From Chromatiales bacterium (GTDB lineage: Bacteria; Pseudomonadota; Gammaproteobacteria; UBA6429), in contig JALTJN010000421.1 of assembly GCA_027076405.1 (NCBI GenBank), positions 66,337-130,336 on the forward strand: a stretch of DNA of 64,000 nucleotides, read 5' to 3'. The translations under genes were made by a program, and so were the position numbers. The notes under the pieces were generated by a model. The model was not told where the DNA came from, made no database searches, and saw only the letters and a program-made list of their open reading frames with translations. This document shows positions 37,126-46,775 of this stretch, in pieces. Within the stretch, counting starts at the first letter, position 1, and every line of letters begins with the position of its first letter.

Positions 37126-38247
37126 TTATCTTAACTGCATTTCGCCGGTTAAATAGTCAAACACTTCATTCTGTTGGCCTTTAAAAATCACACGTTCGTG
37201 TTTTTTATTTAACTGGTAGTCGTACATTGGATCATAATATTCAACAAGCAAGACTTTAATCCATTCTTTATGTGCTTCTGTATTACCGCAAGAGTGTTGC
37301 TGGATAGCATTGTTTAATAATGTTTTTAATTCCTTATGACGGGCACCGCCAAGACGTTTCTGTATTTTATCCACAGATCCAAGAAGCTGCTCTGTCCAGC
37401 GACTAAAACCGATTTCTTCACCATAGAAATTTACATGTTCAGCAAGTGCTTCGATAATATATTCCTGATAGGTAATATCAATACGTTCTTCAGTACTGGC
37501 TTCTAGCAAAACGAGAGGAGATTGCTTCATTTTATTAAACAGGACTTCAGGAATTCTTCTTGAGCCGATGCTGACCCCTTCGTCTTCCAGCAGTAATTTA
37601 AGGTGGCCTTGATCAATATGTTTGATGAGTTCAATGGATAAACGATTTTCAATATCAATTTGGCCGGGTTGCGGCGTTACATGTTTTCCAAAAACAGATC
37701 CTCTATGGTGAAAGAGACCTTCAAGATCAATATGTTGTTTAATCCTGTTTAAAAAGATCGTTTTTCCTATTCCCGTTCTGCCACTAAGAATGACAGGTTC
37801 GATACGCTGTGATGATGTTTCAAGCTCATCAATTAAATATCGACGCATGGCTTTATAGCCGCCTTTTATTCTAGGGTAAATAATTCCTGTTTTTTCATAA
37901 ATCCATTGTTGTGAAATTTTTGAACGCATGCCGCCACGAAAACAATAGAGAACGCCTTCGGGGTGTTGCTCAAAGAAATGAGCCCAATGGTTAACGCGCT
38001 CTTCTTTTATTTTACCTTGTACTAATTTATGGCCTAATTTTACAGCCTCATCCTGTCCCATTTTTTTATAACGAATGCCGATATCAGTACGTTCCTGATC
38101 ATTCATTAATGGATGATTTTCAGTAAAGGGAAAAGCACCCTGATTAAATTCAACAGGTGCTCTTACATCGAGCAGAGGAACATTATTTAAAAACAATGAA
38201 CGGTAATCATCAAGTTGCGGTAGTTCAGGTGTTTTAGTGTCAGCCAT
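37126..38247 (-). CDS. mnmH: tRNA 2-selenouridine synthase
   Basis: MnmH (SelU/YbbB) replaces sulfur by selenium in 2-thiouridine of tRNA wobble position 34. Seen: an N-terminal rhodanese domain with the active Cys102 in YCFRGGMRSK, then a P-loop domain with LSGRTGIGKT and FHHRGSVFGK. 373 residues. It is 5 bp downstream of selD, so the pair is cotranscribed. With no selA or selB in the window, selenium use here appears to be at least for tRNA. Confidence 0.95.
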   Translation of the reverse strand: MADTKTPELPQLDDYRSLFLNNVPLLDVRAPVEFNQGAFPFTENHPLMNDQERTDIGIRYKKMGQDEAVKLGHKLVQGKIKEERVNHWAHFFEQHPEGVLYCFRGGMRSKISQQWIYEKTGIIYPRIKGGYKAMRRYLIDELETSSQRIEPVILSGRTGIGKTIFLNRIKQHIDLEGLFHHRGSVFGKHVTPQPGQIDIENRLSIELIKHIDQGHLKLLLEDEGVSIGSRRIPEVLFNKMKQSPLVLLEASTEERIDITYQEYIIEALAEHVNFYGEEIGFSRWTEQLLGSVDKIQKRLGGARHKELKTLLNNAIQQHSCGNTEAHKEWIKVLLVEYYDPMYDYQLNKKHERVIFKGQQNEVFDYLTGEMQLR

Positions 38248-38252
38248 TTAAA

Positions 38253-39296
38253 TTAGATTATCTTGATTAAAGTAGATTGATTTGAGTCAGCAGGATCGAT
38301 GAGCTCACCCAGAGATTCCAGTTCCAAATCATATTTTTTTGCCACTATTTTAAAGTCAGCAGAGTGATCTTTTTCTATGGCAACGAGTAAGCCGCCGGAT
38401 GTTTGTGGATCGCAAAGTATTTTTTTCTGTAAGTCGGACATATCACTGAGGTGATGTCCATAACTGTCAAAGTTGCGTTGTGCTCCACCGGGAGAACAGC
38501 CTAGTGAAATATAATTTTCAACTTCAGGCAACTTAGGGACAGCATCGTAATTAACGGTTGCTTGCAGGTTGCTGCCTTCACAAATTTCTGCAAGATGCCC
38601 CATTAGGCCAAAGCCGGTGACATCTGTCATGGCTTTAACATAAGGAAGCTTGGCAAATTCAGCACCGGGTTTATTGAGTTGCAGCATTGTTTCAATCGCG
38701 ATACGGGAATGTTCTTTTTTAAGTACCTTGTTTTTTTCTGCCGTGGTTAATATTCCTATACCTAATGGTTTAGTTAAAAATAAATCACAGTTGGCAGTTG
38801 CATGACTGTTGCGTTTAACATGGCTGTTTTCTACTTGTCCTGTTACTGCTAAACCAAATATAGGTTCAGGTGCATCAATGGAATGTCCACCAGCTAAAGC
38901 AATACCTGCAAGTTTGCAGGCATGGCGTCCACCTTCAATGACCTGGGCCGCAACTTCTGCGCTAAGAGTTTTAATTGGCCAGCCAAAAATAGCAATCGCC
39001 ATTAACGGGGTGCCGCCCATGGCATAAATGTCACTAATAGCATTGGTCGCTGCAATTTGGCCAAATTCAAAAGGATCATCCACTATGGGCATAAAAAAGT
39101 CTGTCGTGCTGACAACGGATGAGCCGTTACCTAAATCATAAACTGCGGCATCATCTCTGGTTTCATTTCCGACTAACAGGTTGGGATCATGAAAAGGGGC
39201 GGAGGTTGTTTTCAATATTTCTTCTAAAACACCCGGTGCAATTTTACAACCACAGCCAGCACCATGACTGTACTGAGTTAATTTTATTTTTGACAT
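38253..39296 (-). CDS. selD: Selenophosphate synthase
   Basis: SelD makes selenophosphate from selenide and ATP. Seen: the active-site HGAGCGCK (Cys15 and Cys17, no selenocysteine TGA at this point), [15 protein letters not shown] and the C-terminal [13 protein letters not shown]. 347 residues, full length. It forms a two-gene operon with mnmH. Confidence 0.96.
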   Translation of the reverse strand: MSKIKLTQYSHGAGCGCKIAPGVLEEILKTTSAPFHDPNLLVGNETRDDAAVYDLGNGSSVVSTTDFFMPIVDDPFEFGQIAATNAISDIYAMGGTPLMAIAIFGWPIKTLSAEVAAQVIEGGRHACKLAGIALAGGHSIDAPEPIFGLAVTGQVENSHVKRNSHATANCDLFLTKPLGIGILTTAEKNKVLKKEHSRIAIETMLQLNKPGAEFAKLPYVKAMTDVTGFGLMGHLAEICEGSNLQATVNYDAVPKLPEVENYISLGCSPGGAQRNFDSYGHHLSDMSDLQKKILCDPQTSGGLLVAIEKDHSADFKIVAKKYDLELESLGELIDPADSNQSTLIKII

Positions 39297-39457
39297 AATT
39301 TAATTATTTTTATGAGGAAATGGCTATTGTACTCTTATTTTAAAAAATGTTTCCTCTATCACATTTTCAATAAATAGGTTTAGTGTGAATAGAGGCGCTA
39401 TGATATATAGATACCAAGATATATACATACTAAAAATATAATAATGGAATATACCGT

Positions 39458-39793
39458 ATGGCAGCACAATTATTTAATGAAAAGCGTGAATACACAAGAA
39501 TTGAATCGAATAGACTGGTTTCGGTGAAGCTTGAGTCCGGCCATACTAAACGATATGTGGCAATTAATTATTCAATAGGGGGTATGGCGTTGCATAGCCA
39601 GTCGCCTTTACCACTTGGTGAATTTATTGATATGAACTTCCGCTTAAATGGCGGCGATAGGGAGGTTTTTGATATGACTGCAGAGGTGATACAAAACTTT
39701 AAAGCAGGCAGTACTTATATCATCAGAGTTAAATTTGTCGGTTTATTGCCGTTTGAAGATAGTACCAGAGTAGATTCTAAAGTATTGATGTAA
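39458..39793 (+). CDS. PilZ-domain protein
   Basis: 111 residues. The c-di-GMP-binding motifs are present: R10-x3-R14 (REYTR) and N37-x-S39-x2-G42 (NYSIGG), followed by MNFRLNGGDREVFDMTAEVI. It is a stand-alone PilZ protein that should bind c-di-GMP and act on motility, pili or export. No neighbour on the same strand, so the target is unknown. The 198-bp gap after it has no gene. Confidence 0.88.
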   Translation: MAAQLFNEKREYTRIESNRLVSVKLESGHTKRYVAINYSIGGMALHSQSPLPLGEFIDMNFRLNGGDREVFDMTAEVIQNFKAGSTYIIRVKFVGLLPFEDSTRVDSKVLM

Positions 39794-39991
39794 CCTTTTT
39801 TTCGCAAGAATAGAAAAGTATCCGGCTCGCTACAGGCAATGACGATTGTTATCGTACCAGGCTATGAATAGTGAGCAATATCCCACTAAGATTCGAGTGT
39901 CTTTGTAGAAGTGAATGTTTATTTCAAGGTTAAAGAACTTACTCTTTATTAAATATAAAGCACATATGAGTAAGCATACTGCTCATGTGAA

Positions 39992-41191
39992 TTATTTTGT
40001 TTTCGGTTTTGATAAAAGCCAAAAGAGTATGGCAAAAACAATAAAACCAATCTGACCAAATGCAAAATGTTGCTGACTCAGCTGTAATACAGGAACGGCA
40101 ATAGCCGCAACACTGGCGCTAAACAACATTTGGAAAAAGCCTTGCATAGAAGCAGCCGCTCCCCGGTTATGGGGGAAATAATCCAGCCCCATGACAGTGA
40201 TGGCCGGAATAATTAAGGATAAACCAAAAACATAGATAACAAGTGGCGTTACGGTATGGATAATGCTGGCAGTAAATAGTGTTGCCTGTAACAAGTTCAG
40301 CAAAACACCCGCACTCATTATGAATAGTCCCAATGTAATCAGGCGGGGTTTAGTCCAGCGGTGCGATAATCGACCGGATATGGCTGCACCGATCATTAAT
40401 GCCAGAACAATAGGAACAAAAAGCAGAGCAAAATCATTACTGCCCAGATTCAGAAAATGATAAATCACCGATGGAGCACCGGCGATATAGAGAAATAAGC
40501 CACTGAATCCACATGAAATACTGAGAACAAGAGTAATAAAGCGGCGGTGCTGCAAAATCTTTAAATAAGTTTTAATAACAGATTTGGGTAGAATCGACTG
40601 CTGGTGTTTAACCTCGAGAGTTTCTTTAATAAACGAAGTCATTATATAAAGTAAAACCCCAAAGGCAGCTAAAAACCAGAATACACTGCGCCAGCCAAAA
40701 TGATTTTGTAACCAGGCACCTAATACCGGTGCTATTGCCGGCGCCATTGAAAACAAAAAGATAACCTGTGACATTGCCCGATGTGCATTTTCACTATCGT
40801 GCGCATCTCGAATCATTGCCCGGCTAGCGATGAACCCACCACTTGCGGCAAAACCCTGAAAAGTCCGGAAGAGCAAAAATTCATCCAGACCGTTTGCATA
40901 GGCACAGCCGATGGATGCCGTTACATATAATAATAAACTTCCCAATATAACCAGTCGCCGGCCAATACGGTCTGAAACCGGCCCCCATAATAATGTTGAG
41001 AAAGCGAAAGCAAATAGATAGACACCCATACTCTGGGATAGCAGAGCACGGCTAACATCAAAATTGGCTTCGATTGCCGGAAACGAGGGAAGATAGGTAT
41101 CAATACTGAAAGGCCCAATCATTGATAGCAGTGCGGCAATGATGGTGAGGTAGTGCTTGTTGTTATTTGCAGAGCTTGATTTCACAGACAT
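39992..41191 (-). CDS. Bcr/CflA family drug resistance transporter (MFS)
   Basis: 399 residues, twelve hydrophobic segments. Seen: the N-terminal MIGPFSIDTYLPSFPAIE, the motif A loop GPVSDRIGRRLVIL and GFAASGGFIASRAMIRD of the DHA1/Bcr group. It exports drugs such as bicyclomycin or metabolites by proton antiport. The C-terminal part continues with HNRGAAASMQGFFQM. It is monocistronic and divergent from the U32 gene. Confidence 0.9.
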   Translation of the reverse strand: MSVKSSSANNNKHYLTIIAALLSMIGPFSIDTYLPSFPAIEANFDVSRALLSQSMGVYLFAFAFSTLLWGPVSDRIGRRLVILGSLLLYVTASIGCAYANGLDEFLLFRTFQGFAASGGFIASRAMIRDAHDSENAHRAMSQVIFLFSMAPAIAPVLGAWLQNHFGWRSVFWFLAAFGVLLYIMTSFIKETLEVKHQQSILPKSVIKTYLKILQHRRFITLVLSISCGFSGLFLYIAGAPSVIYHFLNLGSNDFALLFVPIVLALMIGAAISGRLSHRWTKPRLITLGLFIMSAGVLLNLLQATLFTASIIHTVTPLVIYVFGLSLIIPAITVMGLDYFPHNRGAAASMQGFFQMLFSASVAAIAVPVLQLSQQHFAFGQIGFIVFAILFWLLSKPKTK

Positions 41192-41275
41192 ACCATTGTC
41201 ATAGTAGGGTTTATTTCATCATTATACGTTATCAATAAATAAAAAAAGATTTATATTTCACGTATAATTATCATC

Positions 41276-43558
41276 ATGAAAAATGAAATTGAATTACTTG
41301 CTCCGGGTGGCGATATTGATGCCATAAAAGCCGCTATTCTGGCCGGTGCAAATGCAGTTTATTGTGGCCTTGATCGTTTTAATGCGAGAAGTCAGGCGAA
41401 AAATATATCGCTCGATGAATTAAGCGGTATTCTGAGGCTTGCTCATAAAAATAATTGTGAGGTTTTTTTAACACTAAATATCATTATTGTTGAGCGAGAA
41501 ATCCCGGCTCTGTTTAATTTATTGAATAAATTGGTTAACACTAAACTTGATGGCATTATTATTCAGGATTTGGGGGTATTTTATTTGATTAATAAATATT
41601 TCCCAGGTTTGAATATTCATGCTTCAACTCAGATGACAACGCACAATGAAGGGCAAATAAAGTTTTTAAACAAACTAAAAGCAACGCGTGTTAATTTATC
41701 AAGAGAATTAAATATTAATGAAATTAGCGCATTAAGTACCTCGGCACATAAAAAAAATATGTTGACAGAAGTTTTTGTGCATGGCTCAAACTGTATTTCT
41801 TTTTCCGGCCTTTGTTATATGAGTTCAGTTACCGGTGGCAACTCGGGTAATCGGGGGCAGTGTAGTCAGCCCTGTCGGGATGAGTATCTAACAACAGCAG
41901 AAGGTAAAAATTTCCCGCTAAATATTAAAGATAATTCTGCTTTTTCAGACTTAAGCTTGTTAGCCGAGGCCGGGGTTGATTCCATTAAAATTGAAGGGCG
42001 AATAAAAAAATATCACTATGTTTATACTGTAGTTGAAACATGGCGAAAACAACTGGAAGATTTTTATGCTAAAAGAAAGTTGTCTGGTGACAATAGCAAC
42101 TTAAGAAATGTATTTAATCGTGATTTCTCAGATTCATTTTTAAAAGGTGATGTGAGCCGGGATATTTTTATTGATAGCCCGCGTGATAACTCTGCAATTC
42201 ATAGGGCCAAAGTTAATTTTAACGCAGATATTCATGCAGGCTTGAGTGACGCGAATTTATCTGCTGCAAAGCAGGAACTCTATGATATTAAAACTGAGAT
42301 TATCTCAACAGTTAAAGAAAAAATAGACAAGTTAAGTGTTACAAAAGCTGCAATGAAACTGACTCTTTCTGGTAAGTCAGGTGAGCCGTTACGGGTAACC
42401 GTGAATACGCCGGATGATGATTTTGATGTTTTCTCAGAAAGCAAACTGATTGAAATAAATAAAGACAGTTCCGGTTCAAACAAACAACATATTGATGAGT
42501 CATTAATTTTAAAACGTTTGAAAATATTAAATGAGACCGAGTATTTTATTGATGAAATAAATTTAAGTCATTTTAATAGCAACTTATTGATACCCTTTAA
42601 AGAACTTACAGTAATTAGAAATAAAATATTTTATATTTTGAATAATAAAAAAGAACGGGCTGCTTATGTTGAAGCGCCTGTTTTAAACGAAAAGCAGACT
42701 GAAAAAATCACTCCGTCTTTATCTGTGTTAGTTTCATCAAAAGATGATCTGCATCTATGTCATAAAACAAATTCAGATATTTATTTCCAGTTACCTAACC
42801 ATTTTGGTAAAAAGCTGCCGGAGCTGGTTAAATTATTTACTGATAATAAAAAATTAATTCCCTGGTTTCCTGCTGTATTAATGGGGGATAATTATCGTGC
42901 GGCGGTCGAGTTTCTGCAAATAGTGCAGCCAGAACATATTATTACTAACAATACCGGTATTGCTTATGAGGCATATAAAAAAGGAATGGACTGGACTGCC
43001 GGGCCTTATATGAATCTGGTCAACTCATATAGTCTGTTATGTTTAAAAGAAAACTTTAATTGTTCAGGTGCTTTTATTTCAAATGAAATTAATCAAAGTC
43101 AGATTAAGAAAATAATACCACCTGATGAATTTAATCTCACCTACAGTATTTCTCACCCTATTGTTTTAATGACGACAATTGCCTGTATGTTTCATCAGGT
43201 GTCGGGTTGCAAAAAAAATATTGTAGATGATAAATGTATTCAACGTTGTGAAAAATCATCATCAATAACGAATCTGAAAGATATCTCCTATTTTATCGAC
43301 AAAGAGAAAGGCGGATATCATACGGTATATAATGAGAAAAACTTTCTAAATACTGAAATTGTTGCGGATGTTCAAAATAAATTCTCACAATATTTTATTG
43401 ATTTAAGAGATATAAAAACCCGCACAGAAGTTGAGCTGGATAAAGTGGAGGTAGTAAAACTCTTTGAAGAGTATCTTGAGGGAGATTTGAATTCAATGGA
43501 TAAACTAAACCAGCATATTTACCCGACGACAAATAGCCAATATATCAAGGGTATTTAA
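41276..43558 (+). CDS. U32 family protein, RlhA-like
   Basis: 760 residues. The U32 core is at the N-terminus: ELLAPGGDIDAIKAAILAGA, VNLSRELNINE, FVHGSNCISFSGLCYMSSV and NRGQCSQPCRDEY, with SIKIEGRIKKYHYV. This best resembles RlhA (YdcP), the enzyme that makes 5-hydroxycytidine in 23S rRNA, rather than TrhP or the protease. A Cys-rich C-terminal region (CMFHQVSGCKKN, CIQRCEKS) may carry an Fe-S cluster. A TATAAT ends about 8 nt before the ATG, so the mRNA may be leaderless. The next gene starts at the base after its stop. Confidence 0.8.
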   Translation: MKNEIELLAPGGDIDAIKAAILAGANAVYCGLDRFNARSQAKNISLDELSGILRLAHKNNCEVFLTLNIIIVEREIPALFNLLNKLVNTKLDGIIIQDLGVFYLINKYFPGLNIHASTQMTTHNEGQIKFLNKLKATRVNLSRELNINEISALSTSAHKKNMLTEVFVHGSNCISFSGLCYMSSVTGGNSGNRGQCSQPCRDEYLTTAEGKNFPLNIKDNSAFSDLSLLAEAGVDSIKIEGRIKKYHYVYTVVETWRKQLEDFYAKRKLSGDNSNLRNVFNRDFSDSFLKGDVSRDIFIDSPRDNSAIHRAKVNFNADIHAGLSDANLSAAKQELYDIKTEIISTVKEKIDKLSVTKAAMKLTLSGKSGEPLRVTVNTPDDDFDVFSESKLIEINKDSSGSNKQHIDESLILKRLKILNETEYFIDEINLSHFNSNLLIPFKELTVIRNKIFYILNNKKERAAYVEAPVLNEKQTEKITPSLSVLVSSKDDLHLCHKTNSDIYFQLPNHFGKKLPELVKLFTDNKKLIPWFPAVLMGDNYRAAVEFLQIVQPEHIITNNTGIAYEAYKKGMDWTAGPYMNLVNSYSLLCLKENFNCSGAFISNEINQSQIKKIIPPDEFNLTYSISHPIVLMTTIACMFHQVSGCKKNIVDDKCIQRCEKSSSITNLKDISYFIDKEKGGYHTVYNEKNFLNTEIVADVQNKFSQYFIDLRDIKTRTEVELDKVEVVKLFEEYLEGDLNSMDKLNQHIYPTTNSQYIKGI

Positions 43559-44101
43559 ATGATCCTGAGTTCAAAATTTAAACCGCAAAGACGGCAGTTT
43601 TTAAAAGTAGGGTTGCTAGGTTCGGCGACTCTTTCTGTCGCCGCTTGCGGAGTATCCCGTACCCGGAAATCAAATACAAAAGATAAATTCTTATGGCTAG
43701 AAGAAGATGACCATGAGTTATTATCTGCTCTTATTCCTGTGATGCTGGACGGTGCCTTGCCTGAAGATAGCGCAGATCACTCTTTAGCGATGAAAGAAAT
43801 CATTATGGGAGTGGATATCAGTGTTGCACATATGTTGCCTGCTGTGCGTGACGAAGTAAGGCAATTATTCTGTTTGCTCGAATTTACACCGACCCGAATT
43901 GTTTTGGCGGGTATTTTGGCTTCCTGGGAAAATGCATCGTCTCGTGATATTTCTTCTTTCTTATCAAACTGGAAGGAATCAGATTTTGATTTACTTCGCG
44001 TTGGCTATTCTGCTTTGCATGATTTAATTACCGGCTCATGGTATGCCAATCCACGCTCATGGCCTCGTATTCACTACCCCGGACCACCTCTTTTGACATG
44101 A
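43559..44101 (+). CDS. Tat-exported small subunit next to GMC oxidoreductase
   Basis: 180 residues. A twin-arginine signal (RRQFLKVGLLGSATLSVAAC) with an apparent lipobox (VAAC) marks it for Tat export and possible lipid attachment. The rest resembles the gluconate 2-dehydrogenase subunit 3 type small subunits that accompany GMC flavoproteins. The stop TGA overlaps the start of the oxidoreductase gene (ATGA), so the two are coupled and probably form a complex, the small subunit carrying the partner across the membrane. Confidence 0.72.
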   Translation: MILSSKFKPQRRQFLKVGLLGSATLSVAACGVSRTRKSNTKDKFLWLEEDDHELLSALIPVMLDGALPEDSADHSLAMKEIIMGVDISVAHMLPAVRDEVRQLFCLLEFTPTRIVLAGILASWENASSRDISSFLSNWKESDFDLLRVGYSALHDLITGSWYANPRSWPRIHYPGPPLLT

Positions 44102-45657
44102 ATCATTCATCAGCAAAAATTGATTGTAGTCAGCTGCAACAAAATAAAATTGTTGAAGCAGATGTTGTTGTGATCGGTACTGGTGCAGGAGGAGGCATTA
44201 GTGCACAAATACTTGCTGAAGCAGGTTTAAAAGTTATTATGATTGAAGAGGGGCCGTATCAAACAACTTCAGACTTTCATATGCAGGAGTCCGAGGCTTA
44301 CCCTAATTTGTATCAGGAAGTCAGTAATCGCAAAACAAAAGATAAGGCCATTTCAATATTACAGGGGCGTGCAGTTGGTGGTGGAACGACAGTCAACTGG
44401 ACAAGTTGTTTTCGAATTCCAGCACAAACACTACAACACTGGCAACAAAATTATGGCTGGAAAGAAAATAAAGCATCACTCTTATCATCTTATGAGTATG
44501 CAGAAAAATTATTAAATATTCATTTGTGGCCTATTCATAATCCGAGCAACTCTGCATTTGCTCGTGGAGCAAAAAAATTAAACTGGCACCATGAAGAAAT
44601 AACCAGAAATGTACGTGGCTGTCGTAATCTGGGGTATTGCGGAATGGGTTGCCCTGTTGGCGCAAAACAGTCAACTCTGGTTACCAGCATACCTGCTGCC
44701 CTTAAAAAGGGAGCTCAAATTTATTCACGTTTACGCGCACATCGTCTTGTTACTAAAGGCGATAAAATTCATGAGGTTGAATGTCATGCATTAAACTCAA
44801 GGGGCTCAGATACCACCGGTATAACAGTCAATGTGCGAGCACGTCATGTTGTTCTGGCTGCGGGGGGAATTGGCTCGCCTGCTTTATTATTGCGTTCCGA
44901 GTTGGCGGATCCACATCAGCGTCTTGGCAAGCGGACTTTTTTACATGTGACTGCAGGCAGTGCTGCACGAATGCCTGAAAAAATAAATGCATTTTATGGC
45001 GCACCACAAACAATACATAGCAATGAGTTTTTATGGCGAGATGGTGTAGCGGGTGAAATGGGATACAAAATTGAAGCTGCGCCACTTCATCCAGTATTAG
45101 CTGCGACTGTATTTGGAAATTTTGCCCGCCCACATGCAGACATTATGGCGAAATTTTCTCATGCTCAACCTCTTATCGCGCTTATGCGCGATGGTTTTCA
45201 TGAGCAAAGTCAGGGAGGGACGGTTAGGCTAAATGATGATGGTAGCCCGGTTCTGGACTATGCCTTAAATGATTATTACTGGCGTGCAATTCGTCATGCC
45301 TATAAATCATTACTGGAAATTCATTTTGCCGCTGGCGCAAAGGAAGCCGCTCCCATGCATAGTGATTTACGCTGGAGTCGTTCATGGAAAGAAGCACAGA
45401 AACAAATTGATGCGTTACCACTTGAAGCCCAGCGGCCTAAATTATTTTCTGCTCATGTTATGGGGGGATGTGCCATGGGGGCAGAAGTAAAAGGTAGTGT
45501 TGTTGATCTTGAAGGTCGCTATCATCATTTATCAAATTTACATATTATTGATGGTTCAATTTTTCCAAGTAGTATCGGTGCGAATCCTTCATTAGCAATA
45601 TATGCGATGGCAGCAAAGCTATCTAAAGGCTTGGCAAAAGAATTAAAAAACAGTTGA
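44098..45657 (+). CDS. GMC family FAD oxidoreductase
   Basis: About 519 residues. Seen: the FAD-binding VVVIGTGAGGGISAQILAEA, the GMC signature region GRAVGGGTTVNWTSCF, a Cys-containing GYCGMGCPVGAKQS loop and the C-terminal SIFPSSIGANPSLAIYAMAA. The flavoprotein has no Tat signal of its own and may be co-exported with the small subunit just upstream. It oxidises an alcohol or sugar; substrate unknown. The start is the ATG overlapping the previous TGA; an earlier in-frame ATG at 44038 lies inside the upstream gene. Confidence 0.88.
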   Translation: MNHSSAKIDCSQLQQNKIVEADVVVIGTGAGGGISAQILAEAGLKVIMIEEGPYQTTSDFHMQESEAYPNLYQEVSNRKTKDKAISILQGRAVGGGTTVNWTSCFRIPAQTLQHWQQNYGWKENKASLLSSYEYAEKLLNIHLWPIHNPSNSAFARGAKKLNWHHEEITRNVRGCRNLGYCGMGCPVGAKQSTLVTSIPAALKKGAQIYSRLRAHRLVTKGDKIHEVECHALNSRGSDTTGITVNVRARHVVLAAGGIGSPALLLRSELADPHQRLGKRTFLHVTAGSAARMPEKINAFYGAPQTIHSNEFLWRDGVAGEMGYKIEAAPLHPVLAATVFGNFARPHADIMAKFSHAQPLIALMRDGFHEQSQGGTVRLNDDGSPVLDYALNDYYWRAIRHAYKSLLEIHFAAGAKEAAPMHSDLRWSRSWKEAQKQIDALPLEAQRPKLFSAHVMGGCAMGAEVKGSVVDLEGRYHHLSNLHIIDGSIFPSSIGANPSLAIYAMAAKLSKGLAKELKNS

Positions 45658-45702
45658 ACATCTTTAATACTTCAACAGATACATTCAGTTGTTATAAAAT
45701 AT

Positions 45703-46605
45703 TTATTTTTTATTGTGTTGCCACCAGTCTGCGATAACTTTTCCAACGACAGGATTAACAAGATAACCATATGAACGATGGCAATTGAGTCCACTCTCGT
45801 TGTGAAAAAAATTATAAACGCCTTCACAATGATCTTCTATGGAATTAATAATCCCCAGCTCAAGCATGGGGAAAAAATCTTTTGCAAATAAACGCCCTAA
45901 AGAAGTAATATCACCAACAGAAGAAACGTTCACCCAGTTGTTGATGTTAGTTGGATATTTTTTCTCTCCGCTATAGTTTGCTCCGTTTAAACGACGTTTT
46001 ACATATTTTAAACCTAAAGGACTACCTATCGTTAAAAAATCAATTTTTCCCGCAAGTTTTTCAGTATGGGAAAGTTCCCATAAAGTATCGTAAGCAATGA
46101 TAGAGCCCATGCTGTGACCAATAAGTAAGATGTTATCTTTATTCTGTAATGCCGGACGTAATTGTTTTTTTAATGTTTCTCTAACATCACAGGCAATATT
46201 ATCGGTGTTTCTAAAATAACGTCTGGTTTCTTCTGCGGCAGTGCGTAGTTCATTAGAAACAAACTTAATTAAAAAGGGAAAGTGATCAACGATCTCATAT
46301 AAAAGGTGATGCAGTTTTCTGGATGTGGATCTTGCTTGCTGAATATCCTGTTTGCTTGGGCCATGCTGGTTAATAAGTGCGTCTATCCATGCAAGTTCCC
46401 GATTAATATCCTTGTATTCGTGATAATAAGTGTAATTCCATGTAGTAAGTAAAAAGTGATCAAATGCCTGGCTTAGTTCATTGACTGTTGCTGGTTCGGC
46501 CCGTTTAACACCTTCAAGTAATGTACGCCATAATACCGGACGATGATTTTTAGGTAATGGTTTGGGGTTTTTACCCGGTACAAATACGATATATGGCTGG
46601 TTCAT
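45703..46605 (-). CDS. Alpha/beta hydrolase (lipase-like)
   Basis: 300 residues, no signal. Seen: VFVPGKNPKPLP at the N-terminus, the nucleophile elbow LIGHSMGSIIAYDTL (Ser), LTIGSPLGLKY, the acidic SVGDITSLG and a His in GLNCHRSYGYL. The lipase-type fold is clear but the substrate is unknown. It is divergent from the metallophosphoesterase gene across a 170-bp AT-rich gap; no joint function is evident. Confidence 0.82.
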   Translation of the reverse strand: MNQPYIVFVPGKNPKPLPKNHRPVLWRTLLEGVKRAEPATVNELSQAFDHFLLTTWNYTYYHEYKDINRELAWIDALINQHGPSKQDIQQARSTSRKLHHLLYEIVDHFPFLIKFVSNELRTAAEETRRYFRNTDNIACDVRETLKKQLRPALQNKDNILLIGHSMGSIIAYDTLWELSHTEKLAGKIDFLTIGSPLGLKYVKRRLNGANYSGEKKYPTNINNWVNVSSVGDITSLGRLFAKDFFPMLELGIINSIEDHCEGVYNFFHNESGLNCHRSYGYLVNPVVGKVIADWWQHNKK

Positions 46606-46775
46606 TGATTGGGTTGTTCCCTTTTTTCAGCTAATATTAAGATTCATTTAGAAAAATAATTTTACCGCTAAAGTCATTTATGAAATATTTTAGTACTGGA
46701 AATATGACATACTGGAGATGTTATTGGAAATAAGTTTCTTTATTTTTTAATAAAAAATAAACAGGGAAGAATATA

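Noticed and set aside
38253..39296. Selenocysteine in SelD
   Set aside because: The active-site codons are Cys (TGT/TGC read on the minus strand), with no in-frame TGA.
39950..39991. Terminator of the Bcr/CflA gene
   Set aside because: CACAT/ATGTG arms are imperfect and the T-run is weak, so I did not annotate it.
44828..45133. A 101-codon minus-strand frame within the GMC gene
   Set aside because: Antisense to conserved FAD-protein sequence; no start signals.
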